From Sorghum bicolor (Eukaryota > Streptophyta > Magnoliopsida > Poales > Poaceae), in contig NC_012873.2 in assembly GCF_000003195.3 (NCBI RefSeq), positions 66,783,615 to 66,847,614 on the forward strand: a stretch of 64,000 nt of DNA. Direction: 5' to 3'. A model generated the notes under the pieces. It saw only the letters and a program-made list of their open reading frames with translations, had not been told where the DNA came from and did no database searches. Positions 25,384 through 38,500 of this stretch are shown here, piece by piece (the stretch's first letter is position 1; each line of letters starts with the position of its first letter). A program made the position numbers and the translations under genes.

Positions 25384-26177
25384 TCAAACTAGTTCAGACA
25401 AAACTAAAGTTATCTGGGCTGATGTAGGGATGCCATCCTTGAGCGCCCTGACGAACGTATCAACATGCTCGCTGCCTTCCGCGAGCCTCAGTCTCGATGC
25501 CGCCACACCATGCTTACGCTGGGCGGCCACGCATGCAGGACACTCGAGAGACCTGCTGACGCCCAAGGTGACGACGGCCTGCAGGTTCGGTGCCCTGCAC
25601 CATGAGTCGCCTCGCAAAAGTTGTTCTCGTGCTGGTACTGATATAGGCCCAAGCGTTGGAGCGATGGGGCGCAGCCAATCGAGACCGGGTGATAATCTAG
25701 GAGGACGAGACCGCCGGCGTTGTACTCGATCGTGACGAGCTCCGGAGCCTGCACCAGCTCGACGCCGCCCATGATGCAGAACACTGACACACCAGAGTGC
25801 GGAGCCGCGACTCGATGGTCAGCATGGGGAGCCGAGGAAGAAGCTGCTCGATCGTCGTCGTCCATGGCCAGAACCAGAAGAAAGGCTTTCGGACACAGGC
25901 CGCCGCAGGACGACAGGGAGAGGTGCTGGAGAGCGTGGCAGCTGTGCACGAGGTTGTTCACCTTCGGCCGGGTCGTCGAACCACAGGGTTCTGCAGGGCG
26001 GGCGAGCTTCGTCAGCGACCGGAACGCACCGGGGCAGTCCTGCACGAAGTGCCTGAAGCGCTCGCCGTAGCCGAGCTTGGTCCGCGTCCAACTCCGACGG
26101 GATGCTCGCCAACGCCATCTCGCGGTGACGAGCTCGACGGTCTTATTGACCGCGCCGGGAGAAGGAAGAACCTCCAT
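25384..26177 (-). pseudogene. F-box/LRR (FBD-like) gene remnant
   Basis: Minus-strand sequence reads as pieces of a grass F-box/LRR protein but the frame changes several times. FRHFVQDCPGAFRSLTKLA is in one frame, TLWFDDPAE in the next, then VNNLVHSCHALQHLSLSSCG returns to the first. LLDYHPVSIGCAPSLQRLGLY follows. A final frame carries APNLQAVVTLGVSRSLECPA to the stop near 25384 (ITLVLSELV). There is no F-box domain and no plausible intron set that unites the frames. I read this as a truncated, frameshifted copy of a large, rapidly evolving family. A multi-exon gene with unusual splicing cannot be fully excluded. Confidence 0.6.
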
Positions 26178-26957
26178 GGTAATAACAGTCCTAGTAGTCT
26201 ACGATGCATGGCTATGAACCTAGAAGGTAGAAGTCAAACTGAAACAAGTCACAATCACAACTTGCATTAACTAATGAGACACGCCCAAATCGGACCAGAC
26301 TGCAGAAGAAAAAAAAAAAAGAAGTACGTATAATGTTCCTCGTCCAGTTCCCCGTAAATTCCACGAAAGTGTGCAGGGGCCACCTGATTTTAACACTTGT
26401 AAAAAACATGTTTGTGAAACATATAGTTATTCACATAAAAATCATGGGGGTACAAGTTTGGTTATATATCAAACTTGAAACATAGTTACAAGTTTGCAGA
26501 TGTGTCTACTGGCTTGGTTATATATCAAATTCAGTATGTTCAATCCAGACGATTTCTCAAACCACTACTCATTTCCTGGGGTTCAAGTTTGCAGATGTGT
26601 CTACTGGCTTGGTTATATATATATAAAAAAGACAATTTTCTCCCATCCGCAAAGATTATCTAGGCCTACAGTAAACAGGGTTCATAGCTTTAGCGAGAGT
26701 GCATGACAAGGCCATCCTATGTGCCAACATAATCTGGACAATGTTACAGCTACAAATGCATTGGAAGGAAAGTCGTAGTCCAAAGAGTGGCCGATCAACA
26801 TATATTGCTCTATGTATGCACAACAGCGAATCTTGCTCTTTGGCATGCACCTCCGTAATTCCAGGGCCTTAAACAAGATGGACAGCCAACATCTAAGCTC
26901 AGCTCCAGTTCTGCAGCATTCAAGTCTGCTAATAAAATGTGAGTTTGTGTCCTTTCT
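26178..26957. other. Spacer between F-box remnant and CLPP6
   Basis: No gene is seen. A direct duplication 'caagtttgcagatgtgtcta' with following 'ctggcttggttatatat' occurs at 26490-26526 and again at 26584-26620. The rest includes the CLPP6 3' UTR. Confidence 0.5.
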
Positions 26958-29851
26958 CTAGTATCTTGTTTCCAGTAAGGCATCAACCAATCCGAAATCC
27001 ATGGCCTGCAAATGGTGAAACATATGTAATAGCTCCAAAAGAGAAATTTGCTACTTTGCTCTTTTCTGCCCTTCTACATAGGCAAGACAAGTTAATACCT
27101 CTGAAGAAGACATGAACCGATCCCTCTCTGTCCACTGTTGCACCATGTCAAGTGGTTGCCCGGTGAAAGCAGCAAACATTTTATCAACTTTCTGCAAGCA
27201 GAATATCCATGAACTTTTAGTCAGACCTTACAAACCAAAATATACGGTCTAGTTAGTTTGTTTCTTAGCATCACTGGCAGTGTGCCAGTGTGAGAGAAAT
27301 TGTAATGACAAAAAGAGAAATTGTAATGACAAAAATACATCAATCATTCACAATTGCTAAATGCTTACATCACGAGCATAGACGGTTTCTCCAACCTGTC
27401 GCCTCACCTCCTCCACATTACCCTGCATGTAATCCAATTGCTTGTATCAAAATAAAATGCAAGATGGGTGTGCAACAACTAGAGGAGGTGACAGATGGTA
27501 ATTGTCAAACTAGAAATTTGTCTGGCTACTTCAATAAAATATAAGAAAGCCAACAGTCATACCTCTGATCCACCTTGAGGTTGATGAATCATTACTCTAG
27601 CATTTGGCATCGCATAGCGCATTCCCTTTTCGCCGCCTGCAAGGATGATTGCTGCTTGACTAGCAACAACACCAAAGCACACTGTCCCAACTTTGGGCTT
27701 TATCTGCTTGTTATAACAGAAATCATGTTTCATGCATCAGCATAGGACATCAGAATGGAAGGAAATGTCACTGCACATGCAGATCTCTGGTGTATGGTAA
27801 ATATAAAAATGGCAAGAGGAAACTAATGGATCAAATCTTATATAAGTATATTGCTAGATTTAATAAAAAACATTATAAAGTAAATTTAAAACAAGGAAAT
27901 CAAATATCCTTGGATGACACGTCAAAGCAAAATGCATATATCAGTACATATGGAATGAATACACAAAACTTCTTAACATAAACAATTATTTCTTTCAGTC
28001 TTAAGACAATAGCATGCCCAACATCATGGTGAACATAACCTGGTTATTTCTGGCAAGATTAATATATTTAGGCAACGGAGAGCAGGTTGTAACACTTGGG
28101 ATGTGCTGTAAGAACAGTATTACTGTGGTCAAGGCACCAAGCATACTCTGCTGCCATGTTTGGAATATATTTTTTTGGGAATGTTTCCTCTTATTTTAGA
28201 CTTAGCAAATCTCATTGTTTTACAGCATGCAAGGGAACACCTAGAAAGCTAAATGAAATAAATGAACATATAGCAATTTATCGAATGCCCCAGAAGGACA
28301 ACTAATGCAAAACAATGCAAAAATGAAAGCAAGCAGCATAAGGTCCATGTGCCACTGCTAAAACAAGATGACATGGATATAAACCTTGCAAACGTATAAT
28401 GCTGTGCCACCAATATACGATAAACAAATTAAGCTTTTAGAATAATAGTAAAACTACAAAGCAGTTACACATAAGGTAAGGAACATGCATGAAACAGAGG
28501 GGAAATGCATTGTCATGTTAATAGACTCTGGTGCCAAAATCGTAAATCTTGATGCTCTAAATGTATGACTTAAGAATGCAGTCCCAGTATTAGATCAGAA
28601 AAGACACCTGAACATAGATGCCTTACCCAGGACATGCAATCATAAATCGCTAAGATCGAATAGAGACTTCCACCAGGGCAATTAAGATAGATCTGACAAA
28701 AAAGAATATGAATTATACAAAAGATGGTAGAAGATCATAAAAGAACAACAAAGAAGGGTCTGCTAGAACTCCAGCAGCATAATAATGCATATACTAATAT
28801 ACTAACCAGAATATCAGCCTCTTCATCGACGGCAGCAAGTGTGACAAGCTGTGATATCACACGTTGTGCCACCTGGGAGTTAATATATTGACCAATAAAG
28901 ATTACACGATTTCCCAGTAGTACAGTTGCGAGATCAAGAGCACCACCAGGAGTCATGATTGCCGGCATTAAAGGTGGATTTTCGTTCTCAGATGCAACTA
29001 TTGTGTTTTGCCTATCCAAAATCATTGATCATGTTACAAAGAAATCCTGGCATAAGTAATATTATTAGGGTGAAAGAAAAAAGAACTTTTAATACACAGC
29101 GTCATGGCCTCAATAAAAAAAACAGAAAGGTTACTTAGCGGCCCAATGTGTAATGTTAGTTACAAATATGTACCTGAGAGAAGAACGGCAGTGTATCCTC
29201 TCAGCATGCTGTGAAGAAACACCATGTGATACAGATTTGAATCCTATGTGTATATGATTTGAGTGAGATAGGAATTAAACATAACGCAACAGAATAATAA
29301 TGCAAAAGCATGCTAAGTGAACAGGAAAATAGCACGCCTAAAAGGAATAGACACAAAATCAGTTCAAGCGTGCCCAGTGCAATATTAGCATTATCTGTGT
29401 TTACTATCCTGCTAAAATGTCAAGCTTTGCGTCTTCAGGCAAGAGCGTATAACTACATGGTCGTGCCTAACACAATTAATGGTTACCAGGGTTCCAAAAA
29501 GCGGCACTAAGCGCACGATTCAGCGCGCTGAAGCGCTAAGCGGACGGGTAGCGCTCCGCTATGGGGCATAAGCGCTCCCAAAGCGGCGCCAGCGCCACCG
29601 TCTTTGGTGGAGCAGCGGCTGCTGGCTCGGCTCAGCCGCAGGGGCCGTGCGCCGTCGACGGTCCAGCGGAGGCGAGAGGGGAGAGGGAGGTGCGTACGCA
29701 GGGTCGCCGGCCGGTGTGCGGAGGACGGAGGCGAGGTCGTGAGGCTACTGGAGAGAGGCGGGAGGAGGAGCCGCTGATGCCGCCGCCGAGCCTGGGACTG
29801 CCCCGCCGTCGCTGAGAGCCCGAGCCTGAGCGCCGCCTCCGTCGCCGTCAT
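26958..29851 (-). CDS. CLPP6: ATP-dependent Clp protease proteolytic subunit, chloroplastic (ClpP6 type)
   Basis: Eight exons: 29851-29698, 29243-29174, 29011-28807, 28692-28627, 27703-27563, 27422-27369, 27191-27099 and 27005-26958. They total 276 residues in consistent phase. Exon 1 ([20 protein letters not shown] ...) is a transit-peptide-like leader. Its donor CTGC|GTACG is chosen because it gives the phase needed by exon 2, and it is the least certain boundary. The body contains [40 protein letters not shown], then the catalytic Ser180 (GVVASQ), His205 (VMIHQPQGG) and Asp254 (TERDRF). The Ser-His-Asp triad is complete, so this is a ClpP, not an inactive ClpR. The motif set [20 protein letters not shown] matches ClpP6. 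ClpP6 is part of the plastid stromal ClpPR protease core. Confidence 0.9.
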
Positions 29852-31226
29852 GCCGAGCGCGAGTGGGGGACGGAGCAGAAGATGGAGCGCCGGCGCTGCG
29901 AGGAAGATAAGAAACGGCGAGGCTATCAGGCTGTGTGCCTTAGTGCGAGGGTAAAGACTATGTGGCGGTGCGTGGGTTTTTTAGACGGGCCACTAAATAA
30001 AAGCCCATACCATCTTTTTTCTCTTTTCTTTTTCATTACTTTTTTTCTTTCTTACATATTTTGACAAATTAGCACATAATCTATATTTATATAGGTATCT
30101 ACAATAACATATTTACCTGCGATTTCGTAAATCCACATCAATGTCCATTATCCTCTATTGATCCCCTTGTATTTGTATTAAAATTCCTTGCTCCACTAGA
30201 AGCCATTTGATGTTAACCTAGGCTAACGTCCTTTCCACAACGAATGAGATAGCGCCTGATAATTCATTTTGGCCTATCTTAACACTTGTTTGGACTCATA
30301 TTCACTTAATCCACGTGTCGAATTGGGGTAAAAATTAGTTAATTTTCTATCTCAATCTATCCCAATACACAGGGGATACATACCCTTAACGAATGCATCC
30401 AAACAATCCCGCTTGAGCTAGAGTGGCAGCTGAGCCATTTAGCACTTAGCAAGCTGAGAACGGAAACAATAATATGGCCCACATTCCCGTTCCACGTTTC
30501 GAGAACTTCTACATTAAAAAAGTGAAATGATACTTAAATTTTCATTCCCGAAACGGAGACAGGAACCTAGCTGCTGTTCCGCAGTGCTGGCCGAGCTCGA
30601 CGAGCGCCGGCGCCTGACCTGGTCGACTTGCTCAATGTATGTAGCAGACTAGCAGCCGTGTCGCCCACCAGCCGTTTAAACTAGCATTCACCATGAGAAG
30701 GCAGTAATTAAAAGTTTGCGAATTGCAGTAAAAATCTGCGTGTTGGGCATCCCCTAACTTGCACCGCTGCAAATCAGAACCAGTGTACACTCTATTCGCT
30801 TGAGCTTATCAGCCCAATCTACCAACCATTTAGCACACAACAAATTAGCCAACAGTACTTTCTGTCATGGTTTATCAACCAAACGAACAAGATGGTACAA
30901 GATAGGCAGTACAAGAAAAACATAAGCTCTTTGTAATGATGAGGAGCTGAATAAACTTCTTCAGATCAGATTATCCTTTGGCGTGGTGTCGAATACATCA
31001 CGATGAATCTGAAGATCACATCTCTGCTGGATACTATACAATATATGTAGGGGAAATGAATGGCCGGAAGAAACTATTTTCTCTATGTAACCCCCACAAA
31101 TGGGGGGTGACAAGAATATTAAAAAAACGAGGAACGGGGTAAAATAAGGCTTCGCTCTGTGCCTGTCCCCGACACGTCAATTTCAGAGAACTATCACAAC
31201 ATGACATATAATATACACGAACGGCA
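29852..31226. other. Intergenic, CLPP6 promoter side to AP1G 3' end
   Basis: This holds the CLPP6 upstream region (GC-rich to about 29980, then T-rich), AT-rich DNA, and MITE-like debris near 30790-30890 (contains 'cttatcagccc' and 'accaaacgaac'). No coding exon supported. Confidence 0.5.
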
Positions 31227-34200
31227 CTATAGTCCAGAAGGAAAATTGCTGACTTGGCCTTGTTCCAATCTGTCCTTGCCATTCACTTTGTACGACATCC
31301 GGATACGCATTGCAAGCGGTTTCTGCTCAGTAGGATAGAGGGAGAAGAAACATCAGATATAAGTACAGGAATATGGAATGAAAAGATAAACTCCAAAACA
31401 ATGCTGGATAAAGTGGTTACAGGATTATCAAGGTTTATAAAAATATACGGTGTATAATCCAAAAGTCTCTGACTATGGCTGGTTCTTGTCCTGCGCAGGG
31501 CTCGTTTGATTTGTCAAATTCAAGAGTTCATCTAAATTTGACTGGTTACCATCCGTTATTACCGTTTATAGCAGATTGTCACTCAAAATAAAGTTTACCC
31601 ATTTGAAGTGAAATAAATAATTCAACTTCAAAGGTTCTGTGGCCAGGATTTGTTTCCATGGTATCCACCAAGAAAATTTGTTACAGGAAGTGATTGAGGA
31701 TTCAAAACCCTAGTTATAATTGTGGTAGGACAAATTAGAGACTCTAATGATGTGTGCAAAATGCTTAAATCTTTTATTAACAACATTGTTCTAGACTACG
31801 ACAATATAGATATTCAAATCTAAGCAGATACACGCTAACAGGCACATTGATGGGAATGGTGTTGGATATGGAAGTACATGTAAATTAAAAAATGCCAGCA
31901 AGTAGCTTGTATGAGCATATGCCAATTTTACTATAATCTACATAGCAACATATGGCTATAGAGTAGACAAATACATATATAATCATTACAGGGCGAGACA
32001 TACTCTCACAGTTACAGTTAATCTGCCTCTATCTTGATCACATGTGTTACGCATCATTTTGCAAAGTGCACACGGAAAAAAAAAAGGCTCATGTTGTTCC
32101 TTATGTAGTTATATTAAAAAAAATAAAAAAGGTAACATTTAGTCGAGTTACAATACATGGAAGTATGGAACAACAGTCAACAATTTATCTAAGAAATGAT
32201 GAAAGACAGGAGCAGTGATACAAATACATGCTTGTTTTCCAACAACGAGGGCATTTCAGCAGTTACAATCCATTACATTAAGCGCTTTTTTTTCTCAAAT
32301 GAATCCATTAAACTTGTTAAGCTTTATTTTTGAAAAGAATTGCAAAAGTATGTTATAAAAACCTTTTGGTCTAGACTTTTCCTTTAGTACTTCTACTACA
32401 GCTGTATAATGTCAATTGTCAACCATTGTAAAACACATCATATGGAAGAAGACTAAAATGAAGTCACTGAAAAGATATACAAAAGCTGAACTGGAAGTGA
32501 AGGATGCAGATCTTCATATACCTGTCCCTGTTGGTTATTGGTCACGTTGAGCCCTTGTGTGACCGAACCATTTCCATTTGCTGGAACAGTGTTGCCACTA
32601 GCCGGATCCAGTCTCAATTCGATGAACTGCAAGAATAAGAAACATTATCAGCCTATCAACTATAAAACTTATTAAAAACACAAAGAATGAAGCACGAAAT
32701 GATGATCATGTTCAGCCTCTTTCCACTGCTCTAAGTCTAAGGTGAAGAAAGATAGTAAGGATCAAAGCACAGAGTAACTACAAAACTCAAGCTATATAAA
32801 TTTATGGAAAAATGAAAGAATGTTCAACAGCTTCAGAGATGGGTAAGCTGAATAAAAGATTCACACTATAAACTATCATGGAGTATCATCGATTTTAAGT
32901 ATTTCGCCGTGTAAAAACTATAGATGTAGAATAAAAACCGTGGAACATCAAGGTGTAGTGCCAGTGAAGAGCTCAAAAATATATTACAGCATACAGCAAC
33001 AAGATGTTACCTTTGGAACAGCAGCCTGAAAAATAAAATCTGTAAAAGTACTAGATGTCAAATTTGTAAAAGTGGCATGAATTGTAGTCTCTCGTGGGTT
33101 TCCAGGCTTCCTTTTGAAATCGAACGTGATCTTCAAGGTTGCACTCTGGAAAGCTGTTATTGATGGATGGGTTGTATTCTCAAGTCCTGCTCGAATTAGG
33201 AGGTTTAGTGACCATGAAGACATTATAATTACTTTGTTTGCCAATATGAACAACCAAACTAACCAGAAACAGAAGTATTTGATGACAAACCATCGAGCAG
33301 ATCCATGCCCTGAGGTACCACTGGTGTGGGTTTAGTCTCTGATGCAATAGTGATAGACAATTCATCAATGGTTATAATCAGAAAATAGGTGTCTACATTA
33401 AATAAAGTAACCAGATGCAAATGTACCTGGTGACAAACTACCGAGGAGGTCAATAGCTTCAGGTACAGCAGGAACAGGTTTAGACTCTGCTACATCAGTA
33501 TAATAACAGAATTCAATAACAGTCATAACTCATAAATAGAAACACAGGAAATTGCTACAGCTAAAATTACTTTTACCTTGTCCAGGATGATGGAAGTCTG
33601 TTACGGGAGTGCCATTCTGTGATGGAGATGACCCAATGGACAGAAGATCCATAAGAATATCCGTGCTTGCGGTCGAAGTTACACCTGAACAAAACAAAAA
33701 GATTGGACATTGCTAAAGGATTTTTTCTGATAATAACATAAGTGCCCCAAAAGATAATAACTGAAGTACACAACAAAGACCAATAACAAGAAACAAGGTT
33801 ACATACAAAATTTTGGATCTCATATTATAGCACTAGAAGTAAATTCAAGAATACAAGGGTAAATTACTAATTAGCAAATCGCTGAGGATGCAGTGGACTG
33901 AGAGAGAGAGCTCTCAGTGCAATAAGATAAGCAAGCTAACATGGGAGCTGCACATGATAACCGAAATACCAGGAAAAAGAATACCTGTCGTTGATGAACT
34001 CACTCCACCAATACCCAGAAGATCTTGCAAAAAATCATTAGGTGTTGTAGTAGAAGCAACGGTTGAAGCTGGGGCACCATCAGAACTCAAATCAAGCAAA
34101 TCAGCTAAAGGAGCTGAGGTGGGTTTTGCTACACCATTCGGAAGCTTAAGGCTTCCAGGAGTGACTGTTGGGGCAAGTTTATCTGCTGAAATAGTTGCTT

Positions 34201-35484
34201 GTGTAGCAGTAGCCCGCTTCACCAGATAACTAGCTTCATCCAATACAGGCATGCGTTCAAGCAAGGATGATCTGCACTTGAACCAGATTCTCTACAATTA
34301 ATATCTGACATAACTAATACAATGATAAGCAAATCTTCTACGGTAACATATAGAAGTTTGGTGGGCCACCTGATAGACTGATGTCTTTGTATAATGGAAG
34401 TGAATTCAATTGATCTTTGCTGTAGTTCAAGCACAACATTCTCTTTATTCTGGGCAACTATTTGTTTTACCCTCCTGTTTATATAGACAGTAAAGTCATA
34501 GTGAAAACAAAGCAGTATTATACTATAATAACCACCTAGCTAGAGTAAACACTGTTTACAGACATAGTAAGCTTTGAAGTATTTGGGGTTACAAAAGATC
34601 ACCATAACAGGAATAATCGACACAGATATGATGCTGTTAGAGGGAAATAGCTATCAATCGACCTGAACATATAACCAAGTTGTATGACTAAATCTACTAT
34701 CTGCTTTGAACTAGTCATACAATCCAGTCATATGTATAGCAGGGTTCTAGTAAGAGGTAGATATTAGTCTAAAATACCGGAGGGCACATATATTATGTCG
34801 TTAACACTAAGAACAATGTGATCATCTTGTAAAGAAGATTCATTAAAGGTGCTATTAAAACCATGAGCAAATCATACATGCTGGTGAGCAAATCATACTC
34901 TTGCCTACTTGGATATGTCATTGAATACTAGGTCAGTTAGGGCGGAAGAGGGTGTCCTGACCAGTTCTGTAGATCCAAGCTTGGATCTCCAGCAATGTAC
35001 TCAAATTTATCAAGAACATCACGAATAAAAGAGAAACCAAAGTGAATCGAACAAATACAAGTTCAAAGTTAAGAGAACTGCAGCTTTGAGTCAGTATCTC
35101 ATGAAGTAATAATTTAGTACAACAACCGTATGAGGTCAGGTTGAAAGATATCTTACTCTGACATCGAAGGAAATCGTGAGGAGAGCTTCAGAAGAGCAAC
35201 CAGACACATAGCTCCAGTTGTCACATCTGCTGAGTAGCGGTTAAGAGCGACCTCTACGATACCCACAGCATCAGATTCTGTTACCTGAACAATTTGATGC
35301 ATTTTCTCATGATGTACCACAAATTAGATGAGTAGTACTGTATGGTAGGTTGGGAAAGGTTCCTGGACAATTTGATACATTTCTCATCATGTACCACAAA
35401 TTAGACGAGTAGTAGTGCACGGTAGGTTGGGAAAGGTTCCTTAATAATTCAGTTCATTTTTCCTAAGCTAAATATTTAGATCGT

Positions 35485-35518
<34 letters not shown>

Positions 35519-38500
35519 GTGCAGCGGATTTCTGGAATAATTACTGAGCTCTTGTTTGGGTGGGGCCAGGATGTCTGTCAGCCTAGCTCCTTCAAGTATA
35601 GAGCAGACAACAATAGAACTTAAATACGTGAATTCAGACTTCAAAGGATCAATGAAGAACATATCCTTCAAGAATTGTCCACTAACCTTAACTGGCTCCT
35701 CCCCGTCCAGCATGCCAACATTGTTCACCAGCATTTCACCATATTCACCAATGCACCAAACAGCTACTCTTACTAAACTTCCCTAATTAGTATAATATTG
35801 ACAACGTTACAGACATCAGGTAGGATGATATGGAACGGAATTCAATATGAAGAGTATAAACTTTCCCCTAACCTGTTTACCAAATGATTGTAAGGCCTTA
35901 TACAATGACCTCACTGAATATCCTTGAAGCTCTGCTGTATTACTTAGTACAACAATAAGGGCATAACATATATCATCCTTCACATGATTTCCAGCCTGTT
36001 CAACAATAAGAGTGGAACATGAATTGAGTTTGATATCTCAAGCTATTTCAAGCAATGGATCACAACATAACTATGAACAGTGTCTCAATTCCCAATTACC
36101 AGCGACACCTAACGTGTGTGCAAAGATAGCAAAATTTTGTGTATCTCAACAGAGTTATGACAGGTTTTTTGTGATAGTGGAAGTGCCTGGCATCCTTTGG
36201 AGGTTGCTGTGTGCATGTTGTAAGTATGAGGCACAAAAGGGCAAGGAGAAATGCAGGAAACCCAAGTCTACAGCTAAAATCAAGGCAGTGGCCAGTATTA
36301 TAGTCTCTTCCACTATGGACAGGATAGCTGTGAACAGACATTGAGAAACTTCCTTCCCTACAGTTTTAAAATTCTTATCAATAATTGCCAATGCAGGTAA
36401 TAACCTCACTTGACATTTCCAGTACGTACTACAAACTACTTAGGGTGCTCCGTATTTACAAGCATGCGGGTTGAACAGTTGCCCAGAAGATGAAATAACT
36501 GAGTCTTCCAACAGTGTTGCAGCATAGATGAAAGGTTAGAAGTAAAATTGCAAGAAACCCAAAAAATGGTGTTCTGGAGTGCAGACTTTTTGGATAAGTA
36601 TCTTCCCAGTACTTAAGTACTTACCAGAGATAAAACCTTGAACATCTGGTCAAGGTACCATAACTTCTCTTGAGAAAACCTATTGGCGATGCAACAATGT
36701 TAAACACTCCAGAAGTCAATAAGAACCAACAAAATAAATAGATACTAACTTTTCAACTATAGAGCATATCTTTACTGTGAGATCTCCTATAAAGTCTGGA
36801 TCCGCTATGTTTAAGTAATCAATGAGCTCTTTAGTCAAAGGCTTTACGTTTGTATCATTGACTAACAAATAAACAAGCTCAAGAGCCCTTTTGCGAATGG
36901 AGGCATCGGCATCCTGAAAGGTACACAGCAATTAGAAATGATAAAAGCCAGGAAGAAAAAGAAATAGAGTGCTTGAAACAGTAAATGTCAGGTTTGATGT
37001 AGCTAGATAAACAGCAGACTTGATTATATACAGTTAGAAACTAATAAATCATATATTGTGAACTGTTGACTTAAATATTACTTTGCAATAGCAGTAACAT
37101 ATATACGAGAAAATGGCTATTATAGAACTCCAAACAACAGGTTTCTCTATAATAGGACTTCTAACATTGCTTTCTTCCAAATAGGACTCCAAACGTTTTT
37201 TTATATGCCCTAATAACATTTTGGGCTTTTTTAATCAAATTTGGTAATTCAGAATACATGTATTTTCAGTTAATGACTGTATTGCCCTTCAGAGATCTAC
37301 GTTTCAGTTTCAAAAAAAAAAAGATCGACATTTTCCCTTTCCTGTACATCAACGTTTCAACTACGACTCTTTGGTCGCCCGGACCCGTTCAACTCCGCCG
37401 CCGCCCCATCATGGCGCCGCCTCTCCCCGGCGATCCGCCGTCGCACGTCGAGCCCCCAACGGCGGCGGGCGATCTGCCTGGACATCGGGCTGCAGGCAGC
37501 GCGGAGCACCAGGAGCGCGAGGTACCTGGCCGACATCCAATATTTACTACTGACAGGAAGCCATGACCATGGCCAGCTAGCACGGCTGCCACGACCATGC
37601 GCGGCATGGCAGCAAGGCATCGGTTTATGAAAAAAAAGAAGCTTGGGCCAGGAAGCTTATGATGTTTTTTTTATCGTAACATAGACGACCATTACAGTCT
37701 AATGACTAAAGGATAAAAAGGTCACTTTAGGAACAAATACATGTCTTTAGATAAGAGAAAAGATTAAAAAGATACAAAATATCATTACAGCTTATTATCA
37801 ACGTTTGGAGTCCTATTCTGAAGAAACCAACGTTAAGAATCCTATTTTGGAGAAGCCACACGATTAAAGTCCTATAATAGCCATTTTCTCCATATATACT
37901 GACTAATCTTCCTCGAATAACATGAATCCAGGTTTTGAATGTACTCCTTCCGTTCCAAATTGTAAATCATTTTGGCTTTTCTAGTTACATAGCTTCTGTT
38001 ATGCATCTAGATATACATTGTCTAGATACATAGTTAAAACTAAGAATTTAGAAAAGCGAAAACGACTTACAATTTGGAATGGAGGGAGTAAAAGAAGCAC
38101 TCTAAACCAAGTGCAAGATTGAAGAAACTACAGAGAGCTCCAAACACAATATTGGACTAGATAAGACAGCCCCTTTGCAACACGCATCCATTCAAGAACT
38201 TTTCAAAGTTGGAAACAAAAGGTGGGTCTACAATCTAACTGGGTTTGCAAAAATGTGAATGCCTAAATCTTGAGAGTATTATGCTACATGTTGAAGATTA
38301 GAAAGTGTGGGCATGTGGTATAATATTAGGGTTCTTGTAATAATCTAAAAAATACAGAAATCGGCATAGTGTAAGATATAGTAAGACAAGCACTAAACAT
38401 GGATAGTATTGGATGCATTCTTACCTTTACACACTCTAATATTGTTGTTCTGTGCCTCTGAACTGCTAGTGCATCAACTGCAATGGCCCTCATAAGCATG

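Noticed and set aside
26958..29851. ClpR (inactive Clp subunit) assignment
   Set aside because: Ser180, His205 and Asp254 are all present, so the active ClpP6 type fits better.
31034..31282. Antisense open frames over the last AP1G exon
   Set aside because: The minus-strand gamma-ear exon explains the sequence; the others do not splice in phase.
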